A DNA stretch of 13,146 nt from the NCBI GenBank assembly GCA_030691805.1, contig JAUYDP010000066.1, positions 1 to 13,146 of the forward strand, written 5' to 3'. The position numbers were made by a program, and so were the translations under genes. Below the pieces are notes generated by a model. The model ran no database searches. It saw only the letters and a list, made by a program, of their open reading frames with translations, and was not told where the DNA came from. The stretch comes from Dehalococcoidia bacterium. Lineage in GTDB: Bacteria; Chloroflexota; Dehalococcoidia; JAUYDP01. Positions 1-6,778 of this stretch are shown here, piece after piece (the first letter of the stretch is position 1; the number at the start of each line of letters is the position of its first letter).

Positions 1-281
1 TGAACTACATCCCGCTCGTTGAAGAGAGGAAAGGTCCTTCCTGAAGCCCGCACCTGAATGTTGGAGAAGTCGCCGCCCGAATTGAAGTAGGCGATCATCT
101 CACGGGTAGCTTGGTCCAGTTCCTCTTTCGGGATACCGGTAGACTGGTAAGAGGACTGCCTTTCGTAGCCCCGCTGGTAGAATGACAGGTCGTTCGCCAG
201 CCAGCGCACATTGCCCGTTAAGAGGGCTACCGGCAAAGCGATAAGGAAAAACAGCGTTCCCAGAGCCCAGACAAGTCTCAT
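1..281 (-). CDS. DUF1461 / TIGR01906 family integral membrane protein, N-terminal part (runs off the window)
   Basis: The first 93 residues of a membrane protein of unknown function; the rest lies beyond base 1. Residues 3-22 form one hydrophobic N-terminal helix. It is followed by a polar region (about 25-85) and the stretch FPLFNERDVV at 84-93. A Leu-Phe-x-Glu-Arg-(Glu/Asp) block just ahead of a His-Met-x-Asp-Val-Lys block is what I recall as the hallmark of TIGR01906/DUF1461 proteins, usually about 200-230 residues long. The second block would lie outside the window. The ATG lies 12 bases after the stop of the molybdoenzyme gene, so the two are probably co-transcribed, although the ribosome site (GAGCG) is weak. 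No function is established for the family. Position at the end of a redox operon may hint at a role in assembly or membrane placement, which is inference only. Confidence 0.75.
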   Translation of the reverse strand, partial: MRLVWALGTLFFLIALPVALLTGNVRWLANDLSFYQRGYERQSSYQSTGIPKEELDQATREMIAYFNSGGDFSNIQVRASGRTFPLFNERDVV

Positions 282-293
282 ATATGCGCTCTA

Positions 294-2558
294 TCAGGCC
301 TTGGCCAAGGTTACGGGCAGGCCCATCCAGGCAGGGCTGCCCCCTATGGGATCCACCTTCAACGGTATGATGCGGTAGGGATGGGTGCCATTGCCGTGCT
401 TTTGCCACCAGATAACCCGTGTATTAGGATCCTTGCTTTCGAATGCCTTGCCCTGGGCCACGCGCCCTGACTCCCAATGTCCTACACAGGCGCCCATTGC
501 GATCACATCGGGATGGATGCCCTGGGTTACCCAGGCCTTTGCGGTCAGGTCTCCCAACTCAGAACTGACCCGCACCAAGTCCCCCTTGCTTATCCCCAGT
601 GATTCCGCAGTCTCCGGGTGAATCCACACTGGGTTCTCATGGACAATCTCCGAGAGCCACATGGATGGAGCCGTCCGCCCGTAGGTGTGCACGTTCCACT
701 GGAAGGTGACCAGCATGAGTTGCTCCTCCTTTTTCCTATTTTCAGCTAGAGAAGGGAAGTCCGGCAGCGCTGAAAAGCCCTTGTCCTCCATGGCCTTGGA
801 TATGATCTCGAACTTTCCGGAAGGGGTCCTGAATCCCTCGCTTTCATAAATCCGATAGCTTGGCCGTGCGTCGGGACCGTGCCAGTGGCCGTTCTCCTTC
901 AAGTACTTGAGTCCGCCAGCCTCGGCCAGGCCTGGGACCTGAGAGGCAGTCGCCAACACGTATGCCTCCATGGACCCAAAGTCGAAATACTGCTCCATCC
1001 CTCCACCGATACGCCGCGCCAGTTCGATAGCGATGTCATGGAAAGCTATGGACTCCCCCAGAGGCTTGACCACGGGCTGCATGAGGCTAACCTGGGGCAC
1101 CAGCTCATAGGAAGGGGTAGACTGTATGTCCCAGGATTCCAGGTAGGTGGCTGCCGGCAGGATAATATCGGCCAGGACCGATGTCTCGGTGACATAGGTA
1201 TCCACCGCCACATGGAAGGGCACCAGATTGGGATCAGCAAGCACCCGGCCGGTTAGCTGCGGATCAGGATAGGAGTATGCAGGGTTAGCCATAAAGGTCA
1301 TGAGGTTCTCTACCCGTATCTTGCCCTCCTGGATTTCGTCAAAGAGGCGGGAGCACTGGACAGGGCTCAGAGCCTGCCCTGGCTCCGGAGGCCGAGGCTC
1401 CGGCTCTGCAAGTTGGTAGGTGCGGGGGAGGCAATACCCTCCAGGGACATCCACATTGCCTGTTACCGCGTTGAGGAGAGCTACGGCCCGCTCCGCCTGA
1501 ACTCCATGAGCGTGGAGCGTAGCTCCACCCGCTGAGAGGGTAGTGGAGGGCTTGTTGGTAGCGAATTCAATAGCTATGCGTTCGATACTGGCGGGGGATA
1601 GGTCGCTAATCTCCCCGGCCATAACCGGGGTAAAGGTGGCCAGGTACTCGGCCAGTTGGGCGGAACCTATGTTGGTCCACCGCCTGATGAATTCGAGGTC
1701 ATGAAGCCCCTTCTGCATAATGACGTTGGCCATGGCCAGGGCCACTACACCATCGGTGCCCGGCCGGATAGGCAGCCATTCATCGCTCTTGGCGGCTGTG
1801 CTGGAAAGACGGGGATCCAGGGTTACCAGCCGGGCGCCTTTCATCCTCCCCTCTATCAGTCTCTGGACAAATGGAACGAATAGGGCATGGCTCTCATAGG
1901 GGTTGACTCCGAAATTCAGGATGTACCGGGACCGCGCTACGTCGTTGATCTCCTGGCTACTGCCCCAGGTGAGCTGCTGGGCTATGGCCTTGTTACTCTG
2001 GAACAGGTGCATCTCCTGGCACAAGCGGGACGTCCCAAAAGCCCGGGCGAAACGTTGCACAATAGGTTGGGTCCCCTCGAAGAGCCCTGCCATGAACAGG
2101 AGCCCATCCGGATTACCGCTGCGGTGTAGCTCCGCCAGGCGGGCAGCTACCTCCTGGAGCGCCTCCTCCCAGGAGACCCGCTGCCACAAGTTGGCGCCTC
2201 GAGAGCCCGCTCGCCGCATAGGGTACAGAAGGCGATCTGGGTTGTAGACGTGGTTGACGCCGGCCTGGCCTTTAGCGCACAGCCGGCCCTGATTGTGAAA
2301 GTCCTTGGGGTTGCCCTCTATCTTGACCAGTTGTCCTTCCTCAACAAACCCCAGGATGCCGCAACGTGCCGGACATTGGAGGCAGGCGCTGGCTATAGCG
2401 CGACGAGAGCCGCCGGTGGTTCGAGAGACGGTACGCCCTCCCGGCGCAAGCTCATCGGCCTGCGCCAGGGCGCCCAGGCCGGCGCCCAGAGCGGCTATCC
2501 CAACCCCTGCGCTGCCCAACTTAACAAAGGTACGGCGGCTTACTTTTCTCACTGGCAT
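294..2558 (-). CDS. Tat-exported molybdopterin oxidoreductase, PsrA/PhsA-like catalytic subunit
   Basis: A 754-residue member of the DMSO reductase superfamily that binds Mo-bis-MGD, with the length expected for PsrA/PhsA/TtrA-type subunits. The N-terminus has a twin-arginine signal (SRRTFVKLG, residues 7-15, then a hydrophobic stretch to about 32), so it is predicted to act outside the cytoplasmic membrane. A [4Fe-4S] site is formed by Cys59, Cys62, Cys66 and Cys94, followed by the usual Lys96. The middle holds the family blocks around NFGVNPYESH (215-224), LVTLDPR (244-250) and ILPAATYLESW (466-476). A C-terminal dinucleotide-binding domain spans about 615-735. The Mo-ligand Cys of PsrA/PhsA is not evident in residues 180-195. 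The gene starts 5 bases after the NrfD gene and closes a B-C-A subunit set. The substrate (polysulfide, thiosulfate, tetrathionate, arsenic or nitrogen oxyanions, or others) cannot be read from the sequence. Confidence 0.93.
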   Translation of the reverse strand: MPVRKVSRRTFVKLGSAGVGIAALGAGLGALAQADELAPGGRTVSRTTGGSRRAIASACLQCPARCGILGFVEEGQLVKIEGNPKDFHNQGRLCAKGQAGVNHVYNPDRLLYPMRRAGSRGANLWQRVSWEEALQEVAARLAELHRSGNPDGLLFMAGLFEGTQPIVQRFARAFGTSRLCQEMHLFQSNKAIAQQLTWGSSQEINDVARSRYILNFGVNPYESHALFVPFVQRLIEGRMKGARLVTLDPRLSSTAAKSDEWLPIRPGTDGVVALAMANVIMQKGLHDLEFIRRWTNIGSAQLAEYLATFTPVMAGEISDLSPASIERIAIEFATNKPSTTLSAGGATLHAHGVQAERAVALLNAVTGNVDVPGGYCLPRTYQLAEPEPRPPEPGQALSPVQCSRLFDEIQEGKIRVENLMTFMANPAYSYPDPQLTGRVLADPNLVPFHVAVDTYVTETSVLADIILPAATYLESWDIQSTPSYELVPQVSLMQPVVKPLGESIAFHDIAIELARRIGGGMEQYFDFGSMEAYVLATASQVPGLAEAGGLKYLKENGHWHGPDARPSYRIYESEGFRTPSGKFEIISKAMEDKGFSALPDFPSLAENRKKEEQLMLVTFQWNVHTYGRTAPSMWLSEIVHENPVWIHPETAESLGISKGDLVRVSSELGDLTAKAWVTQGIHPDVIAMGACVGHWESGRVAQGKAFESKDPNTRVIWWQKHGNGTHPYRIIPLKVDPIGGSPAWMGLPVTLAKA

Positions 2559-2563
2559 TTCTC

Positions 2564-3469
2564 TCAGGACAAGGGTAGCGCCTGGCCACCAATAACCAGG
2601 ACATACCTCATAGCCATGACCCCTACCATAGCCAGAAATGCGGCTATCGCAACGGGCACGAGCCTTTTGTTTGTGAATGGAGCCATCAAGAGCGCAACCG
2701 GAAAGAGGGCCCCCATAATTATTTCTATCAGCACGAAATACGTGCTGAAACTGCCGGTAAGAAGCATGTAGGCGGCCTCCCTCGCATCGGTATCGGCGGT
2801 AAGAAGTAGAATGACGTCGGAAAAGACCAGGAAGAGGTCCAACAGGATGGTCATAGAGAGCATCCGCCCTAGGTTGAAGGCCAGGTCACGGTTGACTTTG
2901 TGTTCCTTGGAAAAGACCAGGCCCTGTATGATTACAATAATGATCATCAAGGCGATGCCGGAGACCATGGCCGAGACCAGGAAGTAGGTTGGCATCAGGG
3001 CCGTGTTCCAGAGAGCGCGGGCCTTGCCCAGCGCCATGATAAAACCGGTATACCCATGAACCGACAGCGCCAGCGGGATTCCTATGAGCCCGAAAAGACG
3101 GGTCATCCTGGCGTTCCCGGCGAACATGAAGCTCCCGTAAATGAGACAATTCAAGGGATATATAGTGAGAAGAAAGCTGCCCCAAGTGATCGGGGAGGTG
3201 GGTTGGAGGTAGAGCAGCAGATGCCAGAACCGCAGTGGCTGGCCCAGGTCAATTATCAGACTAAGGGGGGCCATCACCAGAAGAAGGATGGCCAGCACGA
3301 CCCCTATCTTGCCTATAGGCTTGTATTTGATCATACCAAACCCATAAGCCATGGTGGAAAGTATGAAAGACCCTGCTGACAGGCCGGTCATGTAGAAGTA
3401 TATAGCGATAGGCACTCCAAGGGGGGGTTCGTGGAAGACGTTATAAAATACCTGAACTCCCTCTTCCAA
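2564..3469 (-). CDS. NrfD/PsrC-family quinone-interacting membrane subunit
   Basis: A 301-residue polytopic protein with about eight hydrophobic helices, matching the short NrfD/PsrC class (about 300-320 residues). Family marks are TGLSAGSF at 28-35 in helix 1, DLGQPLRFWHLL at 74-85 after helix 2, and the C-terminal RYVLVIGGQ at 288-296. In known relatives this subunit anchors the FeS and Mo subunits to the membrane and exchanges electrons with menaquinone. The gene begins 3 bases after the ferredoxin stop and ends 5 bases before the molybdoenzyme start, so the three are tightly coupled in translation. The start is ATG. An NrfD protein fused or adjacent to a heme b subunit is not seen, so quinone chemistry would rest on this subunit alone. 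Confidence 0.93.
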   Translation of the reverse strand: MEEGVQVFYNVFHEPPLGVPIAIYFYMTGLSAGSFILSTMAYGFGMIKYKPIGKIGVVLAILLLVMAPLSLIIDLGQPLRFWHLLLYLQPTSPITWGSFLLTIYPLNCLIYGSFMFAGNARMTRLFGLIGIPLALSVHGYTGFIMALGKARALWNTALMPTYFLVSAMVSGIALMIIIVIIQGLVFSKEHKVNRDLAFNLGRMLSMTILLDLFLVFSDVILLLTADTDAREAAYMLLTGSFSTYFVLIEIIMGALFPVALLMAPFTNKRLVPVAIAAFLAMVGVMAMRYVLVIGGQALPLS

Positions 3470-3472
3470 GGA

Positions 3473-4069
3473 CTACTCCTTTCCCTCCCACGGGGTTCCC
3501 ATGGTCCTCATAGCCACCATATCGGCTGCTATGTAAAAGACGTGGGGACGGGTGTCCTTTTCCGGCTTGAGGACCTGAACCGGGTTGCTGGCCAGGAGTC
3601 GGCTGATCTCGCTGATTGGGTTATTGACATCGCCAAATGTCATTGCCCCCGTGGGACAGGTTTGGACGCAGGCCGGTAGCAGCCCGGCATCCACCCGGTG
3701 ATTGCACCACAGGCACTTCTGTACGATTTTCTTGAAGGGGCTGAGGTAACGCACATCGTAAGGGCAGGAGGCAATACAATACTTGCAACCTATACACCTG
3801 TGCGGGTCCACCATAACGATGCCGTCCTCTCTGGCATAGGTTGCCTGGGTAGGACAATTGCGAACACAGATGGGGTTTTCACAGTTATTGCAGATCGCGG
3901 GAAGGAAAGAGCGGGAGGCATGGGGATACACGCCCTTCTCCACTACCTTCACCCACCCCCGCCAACGACCCAGAGGTACAGCATTTTCCGCCTTACAAGC
4001 CACCGCACAGGCATTGCAGCCCGTGCATCTCCTCAAATCTATGAGCATTCCGTATCTTACTCTGGACAA
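3473..4069 (-). CDS. Four-cluster [4Fe-4S] ferredoxin subunit, PsrB/NrfC-like
   Basis: A 198-residue electron-transfer protein with sixteen Cys in four groups: 15/18/21/25, 60/63/68/72, 92/95/98/102 and 119/122/134/138. This is the DmsB/PsrB/NrfC pattern, wiring the molybdoenzyme to the NrfD quinone site. It has no signal peptide. In this family the subunit is commonly carried across the membrane with the Tat-tagged catalytic partner, so that is the likely route here. I take a TTG start at 4069 because GAGGT stands 5 bases upstream. The first ATG (Met8, base 4048) would leave only seven residues before the first Cys. Translation runs into the NrfD gene with a 3-base gap. This gene is first in the B-C-A block, downstream of the slipin gene by 77 bases. 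Confidence 0.93.
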   Translation of the reverse strand: MSRVRYGMLIDLRRCTGCNACAVACKAENAVPLGRWRGWVKVVEKGVYPHASRSFLPAICNNCENPICVRNCPTQATYAREDGIVMVDPHRCIGCKYCIASCPYDVRYLSPFKKIVQKCLWCNHRVDAGLLPACVQTCPTGAMTFGDVNNPISEISRLLASNPVQVLKPEKDTRPHVFYIAADMVAMRTMGTPWEGKE

Positions 4070-4074
4070 TATCT

Positions 4075-4079
4075 ACCTC
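4075..4079 (-). promoter_or_regulatory. Ribosome binding site that sets a TTG start for the ferredoxin gene
   Basis: On the minus strand GAGGT lies 5 bases before the TTG at 4069-4067. No comparable purine run precedes the downstream ATG at 4048, so the TTG start is preferred. Confidence 0.6.
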
Positions 4080-4146
4080 AGCCTTGATCCCGTGAACAAC
4101 ACTATGGAGCCTTCCTTATAGCATGGCTTCTTGCGTTATTTAAAGA

Positions 4147-4914
4147 CTAAGCGGCCCCGTCTGTCGCCTTCCGACCGAGCATCTGGGCCACGGCAGACAT
4201 TATGTCAAGAGGCACCGGAATAATGGTGCTGTTTTTTTCGCCCGCCATCTCGGTAAGGGCCTGAAGGTAACGCAACTGAAGGGCAGCCGGGTTGGTGGCG
4301 ATGATACCGGCGGCGTCCGCCAGCATTTGGGCCGCCTGGAACTCGCCCAGGGCATGGACTACCTTGGCCCGCCTCTCTCGTTCGGCCTCCGCCTGCCTGG
4401 CCATAGCCCGCTGCATGCCTTCGGGAAGCTGCAAGTCCTTGACCTCCACCACTGTCACCTGCACGCCCCAGGGCTCGGTCTGCTCGTCTATTATCTCCCG
4501 CAGACGGCGGTTGATCTCCTCCCGGTGGGACAGGATCTCGTCCAATTCGGATTGTCCGAGAACGCTCCTGAGAGTGGTCTGAGCTATCTGGTGAGTGGCC
4601 TTGACGTAATCCAGGACCTTGATGACCGCAGACTCCGGGTTTACCACCCAGAAATAGACGACTGCGTCCACCTTCATGGTGACGTTGTCCTTGGTAATAA
4701 CCTCTTGCGGCTCAACAGGTAAGGGAACAATACGAATGTCCACCTTCACCAGACGGTCTATAATGGGCCAGATCAGGTTGAAGCCCGGCTGCCTGACCCC
4801 CACGAACTTCCCAAGGCGGAAGACCAGCCCCCTCTGGTACTGCCAGACGACCTTGGCCGCCAGAGCCAAGAGGACCAGTAACACCACTACTACGATAATG
4901 TATACCACTTGCAT
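4147..4914 (-). CDS. SPFH/stomatin-family (slipin) membrane scaffold protein
   Basis: A 255-residue slipin of ordinary length. Residues 3-24 form one N-terminal membrane helix. The SPFH/Band-7 domain follows at about 25-165, with the conserved GLVFRLGKF (29-37), PGFNLIWPIID (43-53) and KDNVTMKVDAVVYF (75-88) stretches. A charged, probably coiled segment rich in Glu, Arg and Ala covers 165-205. Slipins form large ring-like or raft-like assemblies that organise membrane proteins and are often paired with an NfeD-type protein or a protease. No NfeD partner is visible here. A strong AAAGGAG site stands 7 bases before the ATG. The gene is 17 bases behind the dodecaheme cytochrome and 77 bases ahead of the ferredoxin, so it sits inside a respiratory operon. 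A role in assembling or clustering the redox complex is inference. Confidence 0.93.
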   Translation of the reverse strand: MQVVYIIVVVVLLVLLALAAKVVWQYQRGLVFRLGKFVGVRQPGFNLIWPIIDRLVKVDIRIVPLPVEPQEVITKDNVTMKVDAVVYFWVVNPESAVIKVLDYVKATHQIAQTTLRSVLGQSELDEILSHREEINRRLREIIDEQTEPWGVQVTVVEVKDLQLPEGMQRAMARQAEAERERRAKVVHALGEFQAAQMLADAAGIIATNPAALQLRYLQALTEMAGEKNSTIIPVPLDIMSAVAQMLGRKATDGAA

Positions 4915-4931
4915 CGCTGTCTCCTTTCTTC

Positions 4932-5888
4932 CTATTTCTTAAAGCCATGGCAATTACTACAAAGGACACCCTGGTTATGGTTCACCTTATTAGCATGGCA
5001 GGTCTGACAGGTCTCCCGTTTCTCCACCTTCCACTCGTGCGGCTGATGGCACGCCTGACAATTGGTGGCAGCATGTGGGGGTTTCTCGTGCAACCCGGTC
5101 TTTGGTATGTCCTTGTGACATGAGAGGCAGTTAGCCTCCGGAGCCTCCGAGATATGCGGCTTATGGCACTGGCTGCACTGGAACTGCATTGGGGCGTTAT
5201 CCGGCCAGTGGACCTTGGTCTGCGCCTGTTTCAGGTGACAATCAAGGCAGGTCTGGCGGGTTGGACGCAGAGGACTGTCTTCCCGCAAGAACTGGTGGCA
5301 GTCCAGGCAATAACGCTGGCCCATATTCGTGATCTTGACTTTTTGCTCCGAATGGCAGACTTTGCATATCTCTGTAGATGGGGCGAACCGGTGAATGGTA
5401 ATTGAATGGCACTTGACGCAACTGATTCGCTGTTCTTCAAAGTGGACCTTATGGCCGGGCGTCGCCCCTATCTGGAACCAGCGGGACTTTCCATTGCCAT
5501 GGCACTTCATGCAGGACTCATCCGATATTCCGGCGTGCTTGCTTACCCTGTCCGGTTGGGATAAGGCGTAGAGCACCACCAATTGGCTGCTCTCTATGGG
5601 GCTCTGCTCATGGCAGGAGTGGCAGTTGACGTTCCGGTGCTCGCTGGTGCGCCAACGCTGCCAGGCTGTTTCCATGGTATGACAAGACCGGCAGAAGTTA
5701 GGGTCATTTTGTGTGTAGCTGTATACTTGCAGAGAGCCGTAGCCGATAGAAACAACCACTACCACAGCCACCGCCAACGTAGCGGCGCGCACCAGTAATG
5801 GCAAACTCCGCCAGCCGGCCACGGCGCTTCCGATCCAGACCAGAACACTAATGAGTCCTGACAAAAAACCTAAGAATAGCTTCAACAC
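4932..5888 (-). CDS. Membrane-anchored dodecaheme cytochrome c with NapC/NirT-like N-terminus
   Basis: A 318-residue protein with twelve CXXCH heme sites, beginning at Cys66, 89, 126, 157, 175, 194, 214, 238, 254, 277, 294 and 310. All 24 Cys fall in these motifs. Two hydrophobic stretches (about 3-24 and 30-56) precede the first heme, which suggests a membrane anchor with an exported heme domain. The first two sites (FCRSCH and NCHSCH, spaced as in NapC/NirT/NrfH) look like a quinol-dehydrogenase-type entry domain. The rest resembles an extended string of cytochrome c3/c7-like units. It likely passes electrons between the quinone pool or the PsrBCA-like complex and soluble or surface partners. 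The start is GTG at 5888 after a GGGGGG run; the next codon is TTG, a less likely alternative. It is the first gene of the module-2 operon. Confidence 0.93.
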   Translation of the reverse strand: MLKLFLGFLSGLISVLVWIGSAVAGWRSLPLLVRAATLAVAVVVVVSIGYGSLQVYSYTQNDPNFCRSCHTMETAWQRWRTSEHRNVNCHSCHEQSPIESSQLVVLYALSQPDRVSKHAGISDESCMKCHGNGKSRWFQIGATPGHKVHFEEQRISCVKCHSITIHRFAPSTEICKVCHSEQKVKITNMGQRYCLDCHQFLREDSPLRPTRQTCLDCHLKQAQTKVHWPDNAPMQFQCSQCHKPHISEAPEANCLSCHKDIPKTGLHEKPPHAATNCQACHQPHEWKVEKRETCQTCHANKVNHNQGVLCSNCHGFKK

Positions 5889-5915
5889 TGGCCCCCCAGT
5901 CTAAGGCAATGCTGC

Positions 5916-5927
5916 GGTACTAGTACC
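5916..5927. promoter_or_regulatory. Perfect 12-bp palindrome GGTACTAGTACC upstream of the cytochrome operon
   Basis: The sequence is its own reverse complement and lies 28 bases before the GTG start of the dodecaheme gene, within its likely leader or promoter. It may be an operator for a dimeric regulator. A chance palindrome is possible. Confidence 0.35.
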
Positions 5928-5990
5928 CAGCCCCAAACAACGCCCGATACCATACTAGGTTATGTGGAAGGCAATGTCTATCCATCGTTT

Positions 5991-6018
5991 GGTATATTTT
6001 TCACAATGGAGGTATATT
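5991..6018. promoter_or_regulatory. Direct repeat GGTATATT x2 with 20-bp period, candidate operator
   Basis: GGTATATT occurs at 5991-5998 and again at 6011-6018, exactly 20 bases (about two DNA turns) apart, in the only long gap before the dodecaheme cytochrome. On the minus strand this reads AATATACC twice. The TACC core resembles half of a NarL-type heptamer (TACYNMT) but does not match it fully. Same-face spacing suits cooperative binding by a response regulator such as the NarL-type protein encoded just upstream. No convincing -35/-10 pair could be fixed in this gap. Confidence 0.35.
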
Positions 6019-6051
6019 CCCAACTCGTACGTAAAGAGGCTAGATAAAGAG

Positions 6052-6083
6052 CCTGGGCATCTATAAAAAGATAGATGCCCAGG
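6052..6083 (-). terminator. Rho-independent terminator after the response regulator gene
   Basis: A perfect 13-bp stem (CCTGGGCATCTAT paired with ATAGATGCCCAGG) with a 6-base loop lies 17 bases beyond the response regulator stop. On the minus strand it is followed by CTCTTTATCT, a rather poor T tract, so termination may be partial. It separates the kinase/regulator unit from the cytochrome operon. Confidence 0.75.
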
Positions 6084-6100
6084 GCGGTTTAGCAGCGTTG

Positions 6101-6778
6101 CTAACCGACAGGTGGTAACAGAGAGGTGGCGATCAGTCCCTCCCGCAGCGCGTAGGCCGCGGCCTGTGCCCGGTTATGCAGATGAAGCTTTTCCAGGATA
6201 TTATGCAGGTGGTTCTTCACAGTCCCCTCGGTGATGCAGACATAAGTGGCAATCTCCCTGTTGGAAGCCCCTTGGGCCACATACTGGAGGATCTGCTTCT
6301 CCCGGCCGGTAAGGTTGACCTCGGTTGTTCCCTGTGGAGCAGACCTCTGGGTAGCTTGCACGAACTCCCTAATGATCTTGGCTGCCAGGGAAGGAGAGAT
6401 GGGAGCTTCGCCTTTAGAAACCCCCTGAATAAGCTCAAAAAGCGCCGCCGGGCGCAGGTTCTTCAAGAGGTATCCCTGGGCGCCGGCCTTGATCGCCTCG
6501 AAGAGGTCTGCGTCTTCCTCGGAAACCGTTAGTATGACGATGCGGGCCTCCGGCCATTCCGCCTTGATCCGCCGGGTAGCCTCAAGCCCGTCGCAGTTGG
6601 GCATCCGGATGTCCATAAGGATCAGGTCCGGCTTCAGTTGTCTGGCTTTTTCCTGCGCTTCCAGGCCATCCACGGCCTGCCCAACTACTTCCATGTCGGT
6701 GCGCGCCGCTACTAGACTGGCTATTCCCTCCCTAAAAAGGACGTGGTCGTCCACTAGCAGAATCCGTAGCCGTTTCAT
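6101..6778 (-). CDS. NarL/FixJ-family response regulator (receiver + LuxR-type HTH)
   Basis: A 225-residue transcription regulator with a complete receiver domain: Asp10/Asp11 acidic pair, phospho-acceptor Asp56 in LILMDIRMP, Thr84 switch residue and Lys106. A linker (about 122-152) leads to a LuxR-type helix-turn-helix (about 153-217) containing LTGREKQILQYVAQG (156-170), SNREIA and GTVKNHLHNI. Its ATG is inside the 3' end of the histidine kinase gene (47-base overlap) behind AGGAGG, so the two are translationally coupled cognate partners. Phosphorylated relatives bind DNA as dimers to control respiratory or stress genes. The downstream cytochrome/molybdoenzyme operon, whose leader has a 20-bp-spaced direct repeat, is the most obvious target (inference). 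Confidence 0.95.
   Translation of the reverse strand: MKRLRILLVDDHVLFREGIASLVAARTDMEVVGQAVDGLEAQEKARQLKPDLILMDIRMPNCDGLEATRRIKAEWPEARIVILTVSEEDADLFEAIKAGAQGYLLKNLRPAALFELIQGVSKGEAPISPSLAAKIIREFVQATQRSAPQGTTEVNLTGREKQILQYVAQGASNREIATYVCITEGTVKNHLHNILEKLHLHNRAQAAAYALREGLIATSLLPPVG

Noticed and set aside
2250..2771. Plus-strand open frame of 173 codons
   Set aside because: It is antisense to the conserved N-terminus of the molybdoenzyme (including its Tat signal and FeS cysteines) and the end of the NrfD gene. Its translation shows no recognisable motif.
2900..3379. Plus-strand open frame of 159 codons
   Set aside because: It mirrors the NrfD coding sequence; its translation is charged and low in complexity, as expected from the reverse strand of helix codons.
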